This document shows, in pieces, positions 50,626-62,700 of a stretch of 64,000 nucleotides of DNA. Origin of the DNA: Manduca sexta (Eukaryota; Arthropoda; Insecta; Lepidoptera; Sphingidae). The DNA lies in contig NW_023595264.1 of NCBI RefSeq assembly GCF_014839805.1, forward strand, positions 1-64,000, given 5' to 3'. Position numbers and translations under genes: made by a program. The first letter of the stretch is position 1; the number at the start of each line of letters is the position of its first letter. Under the pieces are notes generated by a model that searched no databases, was not told the DNA's origin, and saw only the letters and a list, made by a program, of their open reading frames with translations.

Positions 50626-51861
50626 TTTTTGAATTGGTTGACTTATAAGCTATCTGATATCGACTGAAGCACTTTGTTAGACGAGCATCGGCAAGGTGGA
50701 CAGACGACTTGATAAAAGTCGTAGGTTACTGGTCCTTGCCTACTGGTTGATTTTAAAATATTTGGGGGAGGCCGATATTCAATAACAGTAGACAATATAG
50801 ATGATGTTGAGAATGTCGATTCCCTTCGTGCATTCCATTCGTTTTGTAAGATTCAGCAACCGTAGGCTGTCATTAGTGCTTAGTTAGTTAGAGCACTGAC
50901 TGTCTGTCAGAAATTTAATGGGTTTTTTCTTTGAAGCCCTTAGGTAAGCATCTGGCATTTTTACAAAATATTGCTTACTAGTTCGAAAACTTTGAAAAAT
51001 AATAATATAGACAAAAAGTGTTGCCGAACGGAAACCTCAATGCGCGACATTTAGACTTAAAAACTTTTTTAATCACAATCCTGAACAACTTATAATTTAA
51101 GTTTCTTGTAATCTCGTCTAATTTTAATCCTTGTCACAATAAATTTCCTTGAAAATATTTTTAGTGAGCTATCCTTAATTTCCCTTGCAACGGGCCCAAA
51201 TGAAAGATGAGGGCGTTTTATTACTTCCATTCATCAACTTAAGCCCTTGTTTATGGATGACAACGAAGTACAGACTTAAAAATGAGGCATCTTGTACACA
51301 AATTAAGCTATTTTAAGCTACGCAATAGCAAAAAGATGCTATATGTATTGATGTAATTATAGAGAAATATTTTAAATTAAAGACACATTTTAAGTTTATT
51401 TATTTATTTATTTATGTCTCTCTTATAATTATTACAAGTATATTTAAATTCAAGTATATTAAATTTATGTTCGGCTGGCACTTAAAATACGAAGACCTGA
51501 GCTATAAGTACCAGCAACCTTCCAATGGCTCAGTTTAATGTAATTTGGAGGTACTTGTCTAAATGGCAAATATCGAAGAGACAGTAAAGGGCTTTCTGAC
51601 GAGTGACATTTGGAGATCAGGCAGGTCACATTCAAACAAACAAGCTGATATAATTAAAAGACACCTGGGCTCTCGTTGGCCGACATAGTATTCAAATTTC
51701 GTTGTAAAACAGTGCGTTCATTTTGGAGCGCTAAGGCATAAAGAGGATAACAGATTCTAATAATGGTTGCAGACCAAGAACTTAGCAATGTTGGTATACA
51801 TAAAGCTAAGCTTAGTTTACAAAGCGGTTTGCATACAAATACTAAAATATTAATGAATCCC
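50626..51861. other. Unassigned stretch between a retroposon and the type B SINE
   Basis: No coding frame. A short TTTA-repeat run lies near 51397-51416. Confidence 0.45.
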
Positions 51862-52177
51862 TACTAGCCGAATTTCGGCACAGTGTAGGTACGCAGGAGA
51901 TATTATAGTGCACAAGTGTGTACACAATACACAGGTGCACTCTCTTCACTCTCATAGTCCAGTGAGACGGCAATCCCTCATGACCAGAGACCAACGGCTT
52001 TACGTGTTTCCCGAGGCACGGGGGTATCACACCGCCAACTTCCTGACTCCGAGCTGCGACTGAGTAAATTTAAGATGGAAAAACCTTGTCACAATTATTT
52101 TTGTCCGGACCCAGGACCTCGGCGTCGTAGTCGTATTCGTACTGCCTACATATCACAACAAAGCCACTGAGGCAGTC
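51862..52177 (-). mobile_element. tRNA-derived SINE, body type B, inverted
   Basis: The head (reverse of GCCACTGAGGCAGTC, ending at 52177) is the same tRNA-like head as the type A SINEs. The body is different, with (minus strand) GTGATACCCCCGTGCCTCGG, GTAAAGCCGTTGGTCTCTGG and AGAGAGTGCACCTGTGTATT. This body is common in Lepidoptera. Confidence 0.7.
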
Positions 52178-52566
52178 ACGAAAAATATATTTGCTATGCG
52201 AGCTAACTTAAATTAATTTACCTTAGTTCTTGATCTGCAACCAGTGTAATGCTCTTGCCGCAGCTATATTACGCACGTGGAACGAGACCTTTATCTTTAT
52301 CTAACTCAATTTGTCTGACAATTGTATTTGCACTCGACAACGTAACGTCGGCGTGTGCGTCAAACGATAATGTGGCCCGTAAACATTTTGTAATTAAATT
52401 GTCACCTCTCTACTCCATTCGCCTTGCCCGAGGTGCAAAATTTAATGGAATTGTATCCAGTATATAATTAAAGACACTTAAAGTAGGATTACACGTCTCT
52501 ATTAAGATTTCGAAGTGTTGGGTTATTTGTAAGAATTCGTTAAATGTCTATGTGTAATTTTTATGT

Positions 52567-52772
52567 TTAATTTATATCGAAATAAAACTTATTTTCGGAT
52601 TAATTAAAAAGTAATTTTTCTCCTGATGTTTGGAAGTCTTAGCAGCTTTCATGGTCTGGGCGAATGAAAAATCGTGAAAAAATAAAAATCCAATAAATAG
52701 CGATAAAATCCGAAAATTTGTTGTATTTCGATGTCTAACATTCGCGTAAAAATAAGAAATCATTATTCATTT
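52567..52772. repeat. Same dispersed repeat as a second head-to-head inverted pair
   Basis: The left half is inverted (TTATTTTCGGATTAATT ... TTCTCCTGATGTTTGGAAG). The right half is direct (GCGATAAAATCCGAAAATTT ... CGTAAAAATAAGAAATCATT). Only the inverted half keeps a head. Confidence 0.55.
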
Positions 52773-53195
52773 GATGATTTTTGTTGCCATACAATCAAAC
52801 AGCCTAAATTATTTCTGGAAAAATTGGTCAACCACGAAATGCTGTCAAAAGAAATATTTTAATGGAAGTGTTTTCATTGTAAAGAGAATAGCGATCACAG
52901 ACGAAATATACAATACTTCTTTCACAGAATATATTTGTATTATCATATAGGAAATAAAGAATTCTGGCTGACGTTCAAATATTTTTACAATGACTTCAGT
53001 CTCAGAACATTGGATACGTCCTTGTTACATCATGTATTTCACTCTGTAAACAGACATACGTCACGTCTGTTGGGTTAGTTCGTATGTTGACAATGTTTTC
53101 GGGGTTTTTAATCTTTTTCGCTTAACTTTTACGGAGTGTGTTTGGAGTGTCGAATTTGTTACTTTATGTTTTCATCAACACGAAAACATTTAATA

Positions 53196-53515
53196 ATAAT
53201 AAATAATAATATCAGCCCTGTATTATATATTTGCCCACTGCTGAGCACGGGCCTCCTCTACTACTGAGAGGGATTAGGCTTTAGTTCACCACGCTGGCCT
53301 AGTGCAGATTGGTAGACTTCACACAAATTCCTATAGAGAACTTCTCAGATGTGCAGGTTTCCTCACGATGTTTTCCTTCACCGTTAAAGCGAACGATAAA
53401 TTCACAAAGAATACACACATGATTTTAGAAAAGTCAGAGGTGTGTGCCCTTGGGATTTGAACCTGCGGACATTCGTCTCGGCAGTCCGTTCCACATCCAA
53501 CTGGGCTATCGCCGC
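53196..53515 (-). mobile_element. tRNA-derived SINE, third type, near full length, inverted
   Basis: On the minus strand, GCGGCGATAGCCCAGTTGG carries the A box and GGTTCAAATCC the B box. The body follows with GGTGAAGGAAAACATCGTGA and GTAGAGGAGGCCCGTGCTC and ends in an (ATT)n tail. The well-preserved promoter boxes suggest a fairly young copy. Confidence 0.85.
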
Positions 53516-54626
53516 TTTTTTGAAAACGATTGCATGCTTTTAATTTCTGGCAATAGAAATACAAGTTGTTCGACCAGTTAGTGTACGTAGGTTACTTGTG
53601 GGTTGTGTTTACGTGGGTGCCACAAGTAACTGACATTAAAAATTTCTTCTTGCCTTCGAAAAAATACTTTGGACTCAATTTCTGCCATTAGGCGGTAGGC
53701 TTTGTACACCTAATAATTATTTATCTATGAGAGGTCACGACATGGTCGTGATACTGGAATTTTGTAGGACGATGACGTACTTACTGACACTGACTTTTAA
53801 ACCATATCGTGTGACATTACCAGTTTTAGTTTCGTGTTCTATGAGTGAGAAAATCTACTTCAGAGTCATGCTCGTTGTCTACAATATAAAATACCTAATC
53901 TCAGATACTCGTATGAATTGTATGAAAATAGCATCAGCACGTGTCATTTTGTACTGCCATTAATAAGGCGGCAAAAATAAGCCGATGCCATCCCGCCCAC
54001 ACTCGGCGGCATTGCGTGCAAAAATTAGCACGCTAAAATTACAATACAAAGCACAGTATGTTCACTGTGGTTTCGCTCGGAATGAATGTGAAATATTTAA
54101 GAATTCGTGTTTTGTGTACACCAATGATGAGAAGTGGTTAGTCGGCTGCGATAATAAACAATGCCGAGTTCTGACATGTTTTAATACTCAAGGATTGTTA
54201 CGAAAATATAAATTATACGTGTAATTTTTTTTACATATGTATTCCATACTGTGAAAATATTTTTTAATCGCCAGAAAGCGCGTTCCGCAAAACATTTATT
54301 AACGTCACCGCATCTCGTAGTGGATTGATTTTCCGCAACTCCGTCACATAATGTACTAAATGGGTCACAAAGGAACGGCGTGGCGGCATTATGTTTCGAT
54401 TTTGTTGACAGAACGTTTGCAGGCCGCACGAATTGGATAACTCGTAAACGTGCCGTACCCACCTAATAAAATTAAATTACTTTGGAGATTTTGTACGGTT
54501 TTGTAAAATATTACGGATATTTGAGGAAAAGCCACTAACTGGACATCATTACATGATAAATGACAGTACCTGCATGTTTTTTTTCACAAAATAAAGTATT
54601 TCTTACGTTCACAATTATTTTTGAAT

Positions 54627-54666
54627 CTCACCACTATGTTTTAATATTATAAAACATAGTAGTGAG
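54627..54666. repeat. 40-base near-perfect palindrome just left of the TTAA MITE
   Basis: CTCACCACTATGTTTTA pairs with TAAAACATAGTAGTGAG around a short AT centre. It lies 65 bases from the MITE at 54731 and may be the remnant of another foldback element. Confidence 0.6.
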
Positions 54667-54730
54667 AATAATTGAAAAACATTGATTCTGCATAGTAGTT
54701 TTCCAAAATAAAATACTTCTGCATTATATA

Positions 54731-54997
54731 TTAACCCCCTTATTCATAGACGTTTTTTATCTAACGACCGAGAAGGCTGTGATAACAAGTCTGTTTCTCA
54801 GTGCTGACGGCATAGCAGTCTTCGCAGTGCGTAGACGTAGGGCCGTTGTGATTGGCTAATATTGAAATACAATAATAATAACCAATCACAACGGCCCTAT
54901 GTCTATTTCTCAGTGCCGTTGGGCACTGAGAAACAGGCTTGTTATCACAGCTTTACTCCGTCCTTAGATAAAAAACGTTTATGAATAAAGGGGTTAA
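54731..54997. mobile_element. TTAA-flanked MITE with long terminal inverted repeats (piggyBac-like)
   Basis: TTAA at 54731-54734 and 54994-54997 flanks arms starting CCCCCTTATTCATAGACG and (reverse complement) CCCCTTTATTCATAAACG. The arms pair over roughly 70 bases with a few mismatches, through GCTGTGATAACAAG and CTGTTTCTCAGTGC. An inner perfect 16-base pair, GGGCCGTTGTGATTGG, starts at 54840. TTAA with a C-run start suggests the piggyBac superfamily. No transposase. Confidence 0.85.
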
Positions 54998-55192
54998 TCT
55001 ATACTAATATTATAAAACGCAATAGTTTATTTGTTTGAACGCACTAATCTTAGGAACTGCTACACCGATATTGTTTTTTTTTCATTGATGAAGGTACATT
55101 ACTTTTGATTGCTACAGGACCTATTTTTTTATCACGGGTAAATATTTACTGCTAACCTTTATCACGCTGGCGGAACCGCATCCATAAGCTAG
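54998..55192 (+). mobile_element. Short Helitron-type element abutting a TTAA MITE
   Basis: It begins TCTATACTAATATTATAAAA and ends AAGCTAG, between A (54997) and T (55193). The head matches the 3425 family and the interior retains GAACGCACTAATCTTAGGAA. The 3' hairpin is decayed. The A before it is the last base of the TTAA flanking the MITE at 54731. Confidence 0.75.
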
Positions 55193-56924
55193 TTAAATAA
55201 TAAATGAAAACAGATTTTCGTTGGATGACGTGATGCGACATAAATAAATTATAATTAATGAGTTTGGCGGCAAGTGATTAGTGATTGCAGTTATATTTAA
55301 ATACAGGCTGTTTTTTCGATGCGTCTACGAATATTCATCGAATAAATATATTTGAGATATTTGCTGAATACTTTGGAATGTAGTTTTGACTATAAAATTA
55401 TATCGTTACTGTTTTTGCGCTTCTGTTTCATAAATAACAGTTTTTTTATACATTCTCATGCGACGCAAATAGAATTTTCATCGAAAAATATTTATAGAAG
55501 TTTTGGAGGTTGAATTGTAACAATAATTTCGTGTTTAACATTTATTAGTGGGTGTAATGTGAGTTAAATAGTTGATACATTTTACAAAAATTATGAATTG
55601 TTAGTCAAAACTAAATATAAAGCCCTTATTCCAACTTAGTTGAAAACATGTATAACGTACTTTGGTACTTATAAGTCACAAGTCGTTAAAAATTTTATAG
55701 TATGAAACCGGATAATATCTATCTAATCTGTTTTAAAAACATTCTCATAAATATTTGTGACAATAGTTTAGGAATTATTAAATTGATGTTGAATTATCAA
55801 ACGACCCTTGATGGCGTTGTTATAATATGCATATTCACTGACAGCAGGATGTGTACCAGCTTCGTCCCTCATTCAACCAGCCAATATTCACTTAACCTCC
55901 ACTGGTGCTGGCGAAAAGGCATTCTTTCCCCGCGAATAAATAGTCATTTCATTTCGATTTTTAAAACCGTACAGTGCTACTACATAAAATAGATTGGTAT
56001 CAATTTGATCTTGTGTATTAAACAGATGGATCGATAAAATTGTTAATCAGCTATATTATTATATATTTTATTACAAAATTTATCAAAGGATAATTTGAGT
56101 TAACAAATGTTATTATATATAATATTTGACATCATCCGGTTCAATACTTTCACATTTTTAACCAATAATAACAAACTAATAACAATCCATAATCATTGTT
56201 AATATTAACCTTTGAAACCCTATTTACTCCATTTGACGTTAACAGTTACGAGTAATGAAGCAAACATTAAAATAAATCCTTAAACCGTCCCACTACGAAT
56301 TATAATGCTAGCTTTAAATCGTCTCTTATTGACTTTCTACTACTTGACGCTATTTTTATTCACCAAACGAGGCGCGCTTACGTGCGCAATAAAGAATTTA
56401 ATTTACTTTTTTAATTGCGCCTTTGTTGCTTTGGAACGCGAAATTAGTTACATGTTAAAGCGTTTTATTAATATAACAATGCTTATATTGTCTTATAGAG
56501 TTCAGTTATATGGGATTAGAGGATCAGTTAGATAGAATTTTATGATTTGCTGAATTGTATGTGGCGTGTTATAATTTTAATATTTTATACGGACAGGAAG
56601 AGATATAATCCTGATGGTGATGATGTTTAAACTGGTAAATCAATGAAAAAATATGTTTGAAATAATTTTAAAAATATATCTAAATGATCAAATTATTCGC
56701 ATAATTTAGGAACAACGATCCCACGGATTTATTAGAAAAATAGTATCATTTATTGCTCCTTTGCACACAAAACTTATAAAAAAGTCATTTCGTGCAAAAT
56801 AAACTTTTATTACATCTATATATCTCCATCTCACTCTATTTTAAAAAGAATCATAGACACACGTAGCGTAGTTCGTAGTTTACCTTCCAAAGTACTTCGC
56901 ATAGTTAATAATCTATTTATTCAG
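55193..56924. other. Unassigned stretch upstream of the candidate exon
   Basis: AT-rich. Frames at 55702 and 56305 (96 and 76 codons) lack coding character and paired splice sites. No recognised repeat. Confidence 0.45.
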
Positions 56925-57177
56925 TGGAGCAGAGGATAGAATTTTGCGAATACTCGGAGCCGGTGACCCAGTTAAAGGAATGTTTGGGGCCCGTTGCCAT
57001 GGCATCTGCGATGTGCCTGCAGTCACCGCAATCTATGGAAAATATGACAACCACTTTATTAAATCGTGGCGATCAAGGGCTTTTAAAAGGCGTTACATTA
57101 CTTGGTAGATTTTATCGCATACCGATTGAAATTATGGATAAAGCATTAGACAGAGATGTATGGAGGGGCGGGAGGGG
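56925..57177 (+). CDS. Candidate internal coding exon, function unknown
   Basis: A good acceptor (TCTATTTATTCAG, ending at 56924) precedes a frame that stays open for 84 codons to a moderate donor, GG|GTAAAAG, at 57178. It would enter in phase 1 and leave in phase 2. The peptide has a protein-like composition (EQRIEFCEYSEPVTQLKECL, then LLKGVTLLGRFYRIPIEIMD) that differs from the AT-driven peptides around it, with a helical, Met/Leu-rich middle. The frame has no ATG at its start, as expected for an internal exon. I do not recognise the family and see no partner exon. It could also be a chance open frame. Confidence 0.45.
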
Positions 57178-57365
57178 GTAAAAGGTAGATTTTCCTCTGT
57201 AGTGGAATCAGTGGATAATGTATGTGTTGGATAATATAGTATTAATGATTTATAGTGTGCATATTTTTAAAAGAATAACTGGTGTTAAGGCTATTATTGT
57301 AGCGTATAAAAATATTTTACAAGAAATGTAATAATTTCTCATGTTTACACGAATGTTATGCGATT

Positions 57366-57450
57366 GATGTGTTTCGAAGACTTTACAGCCTTCTTGGTCA
57401 CGAAGAAAATTATAATATAAAACCACGATAAAAAATGCAAAATAAATTTC
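57366..57450. repeat. Same dispersed repeat with head inverted relative to its tail
   Basis: An inverted head (GTTTCGAAGACTTTACAGCC, TTGGTCACG) runs straight into a direct tail (GAAAATTATAATATAAAACC, CACGATAAAAAATGC). Confidence 0.55.
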
Positions 57451-58121
57451 TTTAAAAAAAATGTACTTTAAAACTTGTTTGTAAATTTTTCTTCCTAATT
57501 GAGTATTCCTTGAAATTTCTTTATTTCTTTGGTATTATAAATTCTATCTATTGACTCAATGAAAAAAACAAAATAGGCCCCGTTTTAATTTCTATCAGGC
57601 TATTTCTATACGAAATTTCATTCATAATTTCATCGTTTGTTAATCAAGAACTTTCAATAAACATTTCAGCCTTTCTCCCCTTCCAGAATACTGAAAAGAG
57701 TTATTTAACTCAACCATAAATAACAGTCGAGATGAACTTCCACAATTCATAAAGGCTTAACCAATCACACCGAAAAAGTATTTGGCACGTAATTTGTTAA
57801 TGGATTTAGTTAATTTATTACTCGTTGTGGTTCGATTTCGCACCGGTAATGGATTCTTATCAACTTAATTGATTAATTGTCGGATTCAATTCGCTCACCT
57901 GTGATAGAGCATAAATTTCTTCACTCACTTAATGCTTGTAAATCAGATTTTTCTCGAATTATTTTGGCGACATTTTGGCAAGCGGGTTTATTTTGACCCG
58001 GCAATGTTCAGGTCAATTACCTTTATTTAAATTGTATTTGTAAAAGGCATTTGCGTGACGCTCACAAATACACGACCACCATAATATAAAATAATATTGG
58101 TGCCAATTCTACATATAAACA
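57451..58121. other. Unassigned stretch
   Basis: No coding frame and no recognised element between the dispersed repeat at 57366 and the inverted SINE. Confidence 0.45.
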
Positions 58122-58320
58122 TACACACACACACACACACACACACATCATGTCTTTATCCTCGAAGGGGTAAGTAGAGGCGCAACCAAGTACCAACTTT
58201 TTGTCAAGTGTGTTCTGTACCGTGTTACGGAGTGAGCCTATTGCCATATCAGGCACCGATTCAAACTCTGGGCTTATAGTCAGATGAAACACCCACACCG
58301 CAAGATCTCAGACCAATGTC
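58122..58320 (-). mobile_element. SINE, body type A, inverted, tail expanded to (AC)n
   Basis: An (AC)n run at about 58122-58146 is followed by TTTATCCTCGAAGGGGTAAG, TATTGCCATATCAGGCACCG and a decayed head. The dinucleotide run replaces the TATG-type tail. Confidence 0.65.
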
Positions 58321-58324
58321 GTGA

Positions 58325-58362
58325 GTCAGTCAGCACACGCAGACAGTCAGTCAGTCAGTCAG
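58325..58362 (+). repeat. (CAGT)n microsatellite
   Basis: Several CAGT units, interrupted by CACACGCAGA, lie at the head side of the inverted SINE at 58122. Confidence 0.75.
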
Positions 58363-59829
58363 AGGCAGTCCTCAAAATTGTCTATCAAAATTCGTTAACA
58401 ATTTAAATATCGTTAAAACCTTAAAAATTCTTTTCGTGACATATATTTTAAATTACCGCAACATCCAATTACTTTTTTATGTTTGGTCGTCATTAAAGGT
58501 CTGAAAATACCCTAGCGTTCAGAAGTATCCTTTTGCGAGTTCCAGGAATATCATTCCATAGTGAGATCCGGTTAGAAGCTCAAACATGTATCAATTTCAA
58601 CAAAAATCGTTTTAATAAATTTAATAAGGTTTTCCTTTGATCGAAGCTTGCACATAGAAAAAAAGATTCTGAATAATACATTTAGTCATTCATAATATAC
58701 ACAAATGAATACCTATTTGTCTAAGGTCTGAGTTTTGACTTGTGAAAATAACTTTTCTTGTAATAACTTTGACGTATTGACAGGTTCTTGATTAGAAAAA
58801 ATACTAATTTATTCGTCTTGCTTGGAAGTAATTATTGTTAGAGATATTAATTTCAGTGATACAACTATTAGTATGCAAGTCGTTTCTTCAATCGTCGCTT
58901 CTTCATTTAATAGTTTCAGTAGTTCTAATAGTAAAGCCATTTTGCCTGCTTTTTTGCTCACAGCATCACTCATGAAGCATTAAAGGAAGTCACGGCGATT
59001 TTTTGGAAAATGACAATAGCTAACGTCTGTAATATAGTCACGATGCTATCGCTGGCAGTCCACCATCGCACACAACCACGATTCTGTATTGGTACAAACG
59101 CGATGCTGTCGCGATTCAGTAGTAATACTATACGATATATACTACTACAATAGTTTTTAGAACTTCTGACATTTGTCTACGCAACGATAGAAACTATATT
59201 AAGTGGTAATTGTACTTCATAGGCTACATGTCTAATTGTCTACTACATAGATTGTAAGGGTATTTTTTTTTCAAATGTTTCTAATTGGTATATTTTAATT
59301 ATCAAAATGGGTGTGAAATTAGTGTCTCACATAGAGTGAGGTTACGCTATTTGATACGCATTTCGTCCACCCCCCGCCCCGATTGTAAGGGTAGGCCCAA
59401 CGATACATCATAGTCTGATCTAATATAATATCATGATGTGCCCAATAATCGCAAAGTTTTATCATCGTGTGCTAAGGGCTAAGTTCGCATGTGGGACAAG
59501 GCGTGCCTTAATTGCTTTTGGCATTAAAAGCAAAGACAGAGAAAGGGTATATCAATTGTTTTTTATGTTTATATTATATCGCCATGGGCTAATGATATAC
59601 AGACTGGACGGTCGTCGATTCGATTTTCAGGTTGGGCAATACGGAGCGAAGTTTTCTGATAATTTTTTCTATTGATCGGACAAACTCGAAATTAAATAAA
59701 TTCATGCAGTTTGGTCAGTCTGTCAATATGAGTTATACTGATTATCAAATACTGCCACAAAACTAAAGACCGCCGTAAGTGAAACTATAAATTTTTATTT
59801 TATTTTCCAATATTTATAAATTCTTTTTT
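58363..59829. other. Unassigned stretch
   Basis: An 80-codon frame at 59433 lacks coding character. A short C-run (CCACCCCCCGCCCC, about 59369) recalls the C-rich arms of the MITE at 48052, but no ends are visible. Confidence 0.45.
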
Positions 59830-60060
59830 ATATCTGCATGGATAGCAACCATCGCACACAAGATGTTAAAACCCGCCGTAGTAGTCCACGTCTACGCGTT
59901 CCGAGATCAGGCTGTGTAGATTCCGTGCCAACAGGCCGGCATAATTGTGTCGACTGCCGAGGGGTAATCATCTCTCGTCAGTCGGCATTCTATTGGACCC
60001 CACTTCACTTACCATCAGGTGCAGTCGGGTCACTTTACCATGCCCGTATCAAAAAAAAAG
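59830..60060 (+). repeat. Unclassified retroposon, copy 3, with A tail
   Basis: Same landmarks, ending in a run of nine A at 60051-60059, the cleanest tail among the copies. The 95-codon frame starting at 59838 is a shadow of the repeat. Confidence 0.72.
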
Positions 60061-60127
60061 TTTATCCGTCTGTCAGATTTATTATTTTAAACCGACTTAA
60101 CATATCATATAAGGTTTCTTATTGAAT

Positions 60128-60387
60128 AATTGGACGTAAATACGCAAAAGGGATCCAGCCAACAAAATTACACTTTTGAAATAGTGAAGATTGAAGTTTA
60201 AATGGTATTTTTGCTCATTGATATTCTTTTTATATTTTGTTAATAAAAAGTTCAAATTAACATATTTGGACTAAGATATTTTTACTAATGGAAAATATAA
60301 ACTTTATGGATTAAAACTAATTTGGCAACTCGGCTCATTTCCGATCATACTGAGGGTTGGATCCTTTTTGCGTATCTATGTCCAATT
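60128..60387. mobile_element. Unclassified MITE with 33-bp inverted repeats
   Basis: The left arm contains AATTGGACGTAAATACGC then AAAAGGGATCCAGCC. The right arm (reverse complement) contains AATTGGACATAGATACGC then AAAAAGGATCCAACC. About 28 of 33 positions match. The target duplication is unclear, so the superfamily is open. Confidence 0.65.
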
Positions 60388-60640
60388 TGCCTTTTTATTG
60401 CCATAAAAATGCATAGGTATAGTGTGATTTATTATTAAAACTGCTAAATGAGTCCTTCACTATAAAGAGCAATTTTAGAATAAATTAGATTTTCCTGCCA
60501 TTCGGTAGCAAAAGACCGTACGTGTGGGAATAAAGCTTTGGACGCAAAGCATTAGCTTCAGTGAAAATGTATAATCGTTTTATTTTTAAGAGATTCAATT
60601 GTGTTTATAAGGATTAATTATTATAAACTTTTTTTTATAT

Positions 60641-60826
60641 TTATATAAATGTACAAAGCTGGAGAGTTTGTTTTTTTTTTGTTTGTACGCGCAAATCTCA
60701 AAAACTACTAAGCCGTTTTTTCAATTATAGGAAGTATTACTCTTGAGTGCTATAGGCTATTTGCCATGGCAAAATATTGGTCCCGGAAAACATTTTCATA
60801 CAGGCGGAGCTGCAGGCAAAAGCAAG
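60641..60826 (+). mobile_element. Degenerate short Helitron-like copy
   Basis: CAAAGCTGGAGAGTTTGT, a T-rich run, GTACGCGCAAATCTCAAAAA and GTGCTATAGGCTAT match the 3425 family. The end reads CAGGCAAAAGCAAGT, with CTAG lost. Confidence 0.55.
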
Positions 60827-62600
60827 TATTCGATAAAATTACGCATCATACAATTAAACATTTTTTTTTACTCTGTAATTTGTCCTTCTATAGCCTTTGC
60901 CTTTATCCTTTTAATTTTCTCCAAACCTTTAATTTTTCCATTCTTATTTAAAATATATCTGTTCACCCCTTCCTTAGTTATAGTATAGCTACATTAAATT
61001 TAGTTCACAACAATACTAATTAAAATATATATCACGTAATTTTGTTCATTAACCTGCGCAATGCAATTGTACCTATCTAGAATTTTAGAAGAAACATGTC
61101 CTCGTTCATTATAACTAATTTTAACAATATCTTACAAAGACTATACATCTGCCTGTATCTATAGGGTGTTTGCCCATTATGATAATCTTAAACACTCAGG
61201 ATTCGCAACAACATGTATTATACCCATATCCTAATTCCATTGTCTCTCCAACAATGCTTAATTAAAATTAACAAGCCTTCATATTATGTATGACGTCATT
61301 ACCCAATGTGTTGGTCGACCAAAATGTCGGCCCCAAATATAGGGTGAGGTTCGGTGGATTTTTAAAATATACATCCAGGACAAGGAAGTAACTAGTTTTA
61401 TTTGACTTTGGTTTATAAAAAAAATCTCTAGTTAAGCCGGCGTAATTTATATGATAAACTTTGACACTTTGATTTTTCAACTTTTGGTAGTTAATTTCCA
61501 ACACTAATCTAACATAATATGACATCAATTTAACTAAGACAGCAGAACTGTCATTTTAAATTATATACTAAACGAAAATAAAATATTATCTCATAACCAT
61601 GAGACCCACAATTTAAAATAATCTATTTTTAACACGAATTAATTTGTCTTTTATAAAAATGAAAAGCCTTAGTATTGTAACACAGTTACCGAAATTAATC
61701 ACTACTAAATATTTATAGAAGCAGGACATTGTCATAAGCCATAGGAAGTATATTGCTCAATTAAAAACAATCTAAGATCTCAGATCCAACCTGGTACCGC
61801 TAGTATAATATGTCGATTGCCACATCCAAAACGCACTGAAATAATTCCTTTCTATAGAGAAATGCAAATCACTCCGTTTCATTTGCGTACATTTTATTGC
61901 ACGCCACAATAAATCCTTCACTCGGTTTTTAAACCGAGTAGAATAAAGTTTAGTTGACACATAAAGGGTAGCCATTTATTGTATGACCGTTGATTTTCCA
62001 TTACATTTACGAGGTACTATGTGGGTGTGTGAACGTCGGAAACGTTTTAAAAGTTAAACTGGTCGCGTTTTAATCGAATTCCCGGCGATCCGGGGACGCC
62101 GAGGATCGACGAAATGGACGGATGAGTTTTGAGGTTTCGTGTCGAATTATAAAAAGATTATGCCTATTCTCTCTGTTTCGATAAATACTTCGTGGTATTA
62201 AAGGATATAAATAATAATAAATGTCTATATTCAGACACTAAAGACGACTCGATGGATGTCTCATTTGCCGAAATCGACCCACTAGACGCGATACAAGAGT
62301 TGAACATAAAGTGGATACATACATAGGGTGTTAAAATTATTAGCTTTACTTGCTATTGAAGTAAAAAAAATCCGAATTTTTAATTTAAATTTAATAGAGA
62401 AGATGGTTGGAAGCTTGCAGAAGCCTGGGATCCATTTCTACATTTTATTAAACCGGAACCAAAAAGACCGGCTGTCAGATTTCAAGACACTTAGCTCGTT
62501 CTGCGACCACTAACATCTAAAATTAAACGAATATATATAATGTATAATATAGATTATAGGCAGGTCTTGTAACATTGACGTTTCGGATGGCTAACACCTT
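60827..62600. other. Unassigned AT-rich stretch
   Basis: Frames of 60-86 codons occur on both strands with no coding look. A GC-richer patch at 62060-62130 (CGGCGATCCGGGGACGCCGA) is short and unexplained. Confidence 0.45.
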
Positions 62601-62700
62601 AGTCCGCCCCGTGACCACGAATGCTGCAGTCTTCGAAAAGTCTGGGGAAAATTATAATATAAAAACCGCGATAATATTAGCAAAATAGTTTTATAATAAT
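62601..62700 (+). repeat. Same dispersed repeat, copy G
   Basis: GTGACCACGAATGCTGCAGT, GAAAATTATAATATAAAAAC and CGCGATAATATTAGCAAAAT match; head and tail are in the same orientation. Confidence 0.6.

Noticed and set aside
53440..53515. Possible tRNA gene on the minus strand
   Set aside because: It is the A-box/B-box head of a SINE with a body and an (ATT)n tail.
53331..53564. 77-codon minus-strand frame
   Set aside because: It lies within the SINE at 53196-53515.
58062..58298. 78-codon minus-strand frame with a CVCVCVCV run
   Set aside because: It is the translation of the (AC)n tail and body of an inverted SINE.
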